This document shows, piece after piece, positions 63,904 through 64,000 of a DNA stretch of 64,000 nucleotides (its first letter is position 1; the number at the start of each line of letters is the position of its first letter). The notes beneath the pieces are model-generated. The model did no database searches, was not told the origin of the DNA, and saw only the letters and a list, made by a program, of their open reading frames with translations. The DNA lies in assembly GCA_037013685.1 (NCBI GenBank), contig CM072888.1, positions 2,151,034 to 2,215,033 on the forward strand, read 5' to 3'. Source of the stretch: Acridotheres tristis. Its lineage: Eukaryota > Chordata > Aves > Passeriformes > Sturnidae. The position numbers and the translations under genes are program-made.

Positions 63904-64000
63904 ATGGCTCACGCAGCCGCTTCCATCAAAAAAGTTCGAGAGTCTGAAATCGAAGAGAGAGAGAGAAACCTTGAGAAGGAAAGGAAAAGACAGCGGAAAA
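63904..64000 (+). CDS. ANK2: Alternative ANK2 start exon (partial at window end)
   Basis: The ATG at 63904 has an excellent Kozak context (A at -3, G at +4). It is the first in-frame ATG after a TAA at 63838-63840. The 32 complete codons begin MAHAAASIKKVRESEIEE and run into a very charged tail ending KERKRQRK, still open at the window edge. From memory the brain-type N-terminus of ANK3 begins MAHAASQLKK and also ends in a run of Lys and Arg before the shared SDANAS exon, so the same design is expected here. Being downstream of ANK2 exon 1 on the same strand, it is most likely an alternative ankyrin-B start exon whose product differs only in the N-terminal segment. A (GA)6 run (63955-63966) encodes part of the acidic-basic stretch. 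The exon end and donor lie beyond the window. Confidence 0.82.
   Translation, partial: MAHAAASIKKVRESEIEERERNLEKERKRQRK

Noticed and set aside
63675..63947. 90-codon open frame overlapping the alternative start exon
   Set aside because: It is in a different frame from the MAHAA start, has no proper ATG at its beginning and resembles nothing known.
1..64000. CRISPR arrays, insertion sequences, operons or endogenous viral genes
   Set aside because: No regularly spaced repeats, transposase frames, operon-like gene runs or viral protein frames were seen; the only mobile DNA recognised is CR1.

Overview
The window looks like euchromatic DNA from a bird, at the 5' end of the ANK2 (ankyrin-B) gene, plus strand. 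The call of bird rests on about ten fragments of CR1 retrotransposon with the avian 3' end (a 'ggtcccttccaaccc…attctatgattct' type tail), few other repeats, moderate AT richness, and no prokaryote-like gene packing. No bacterial, viral or organellar gene was seen.

Layout. (1) Bases 1 to about 28,980 are 5' flank (or distal upstream sequence) of ANK2. No credible exon was found there. It holds four CR1 pieces, simple repeats, several inverted repeats and one possible conserved element near 22.9-23.2 kb. (2) At 28,979-29,560 lies the classical ANK2 promoter: a CR1 3' end, then a CpG island with an upstream ORF and coding exon 1 (29,318-29,398). Exon 1 encodes 27 residues starting MNEEAAQKSD and ending in a basic RRKRPKK tail, with a GTGGGA splice donor. 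(3) From 29,399 onward is intron 1 of that isoform. It carries five recognisable CR1 fragments, poly-T/A tracts, an isolated CpG island at about 48.33-48.69 kb with no assigned gene, and a smaller GC-rich patch near 56 kb. (4) At about 63.0-64.0 kb is a second, GC-rich leader. It contains a plausible GT-AG 5'UTR intron (63,188-63,582) and a second start exon at 63,904. That exon encodes MAHAAASIKKVRESEIEERE… and is still open at the window edge.

How the parts work together. Both start exons are on the same strand, about 34.6 kb apart, and each encodes a short charged N-terminus ending in a basic tract. In ankyrins such N-termini are spliced onto a common exon that begins the ankyrin-repeat domain (not in this window). 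The second start exon resembles the known brain-type N-terminus of the paralogue ANK3 (MAHAASQLKK…). The most interesting reading is therefore a two-promoter ankyrin locus with paralogous alternative N-termini, one of the promoters having a CR1 element embedded beside it. No wholly novel gene system was found. Family comparisons are from memory, and no alignment or expression data were available.
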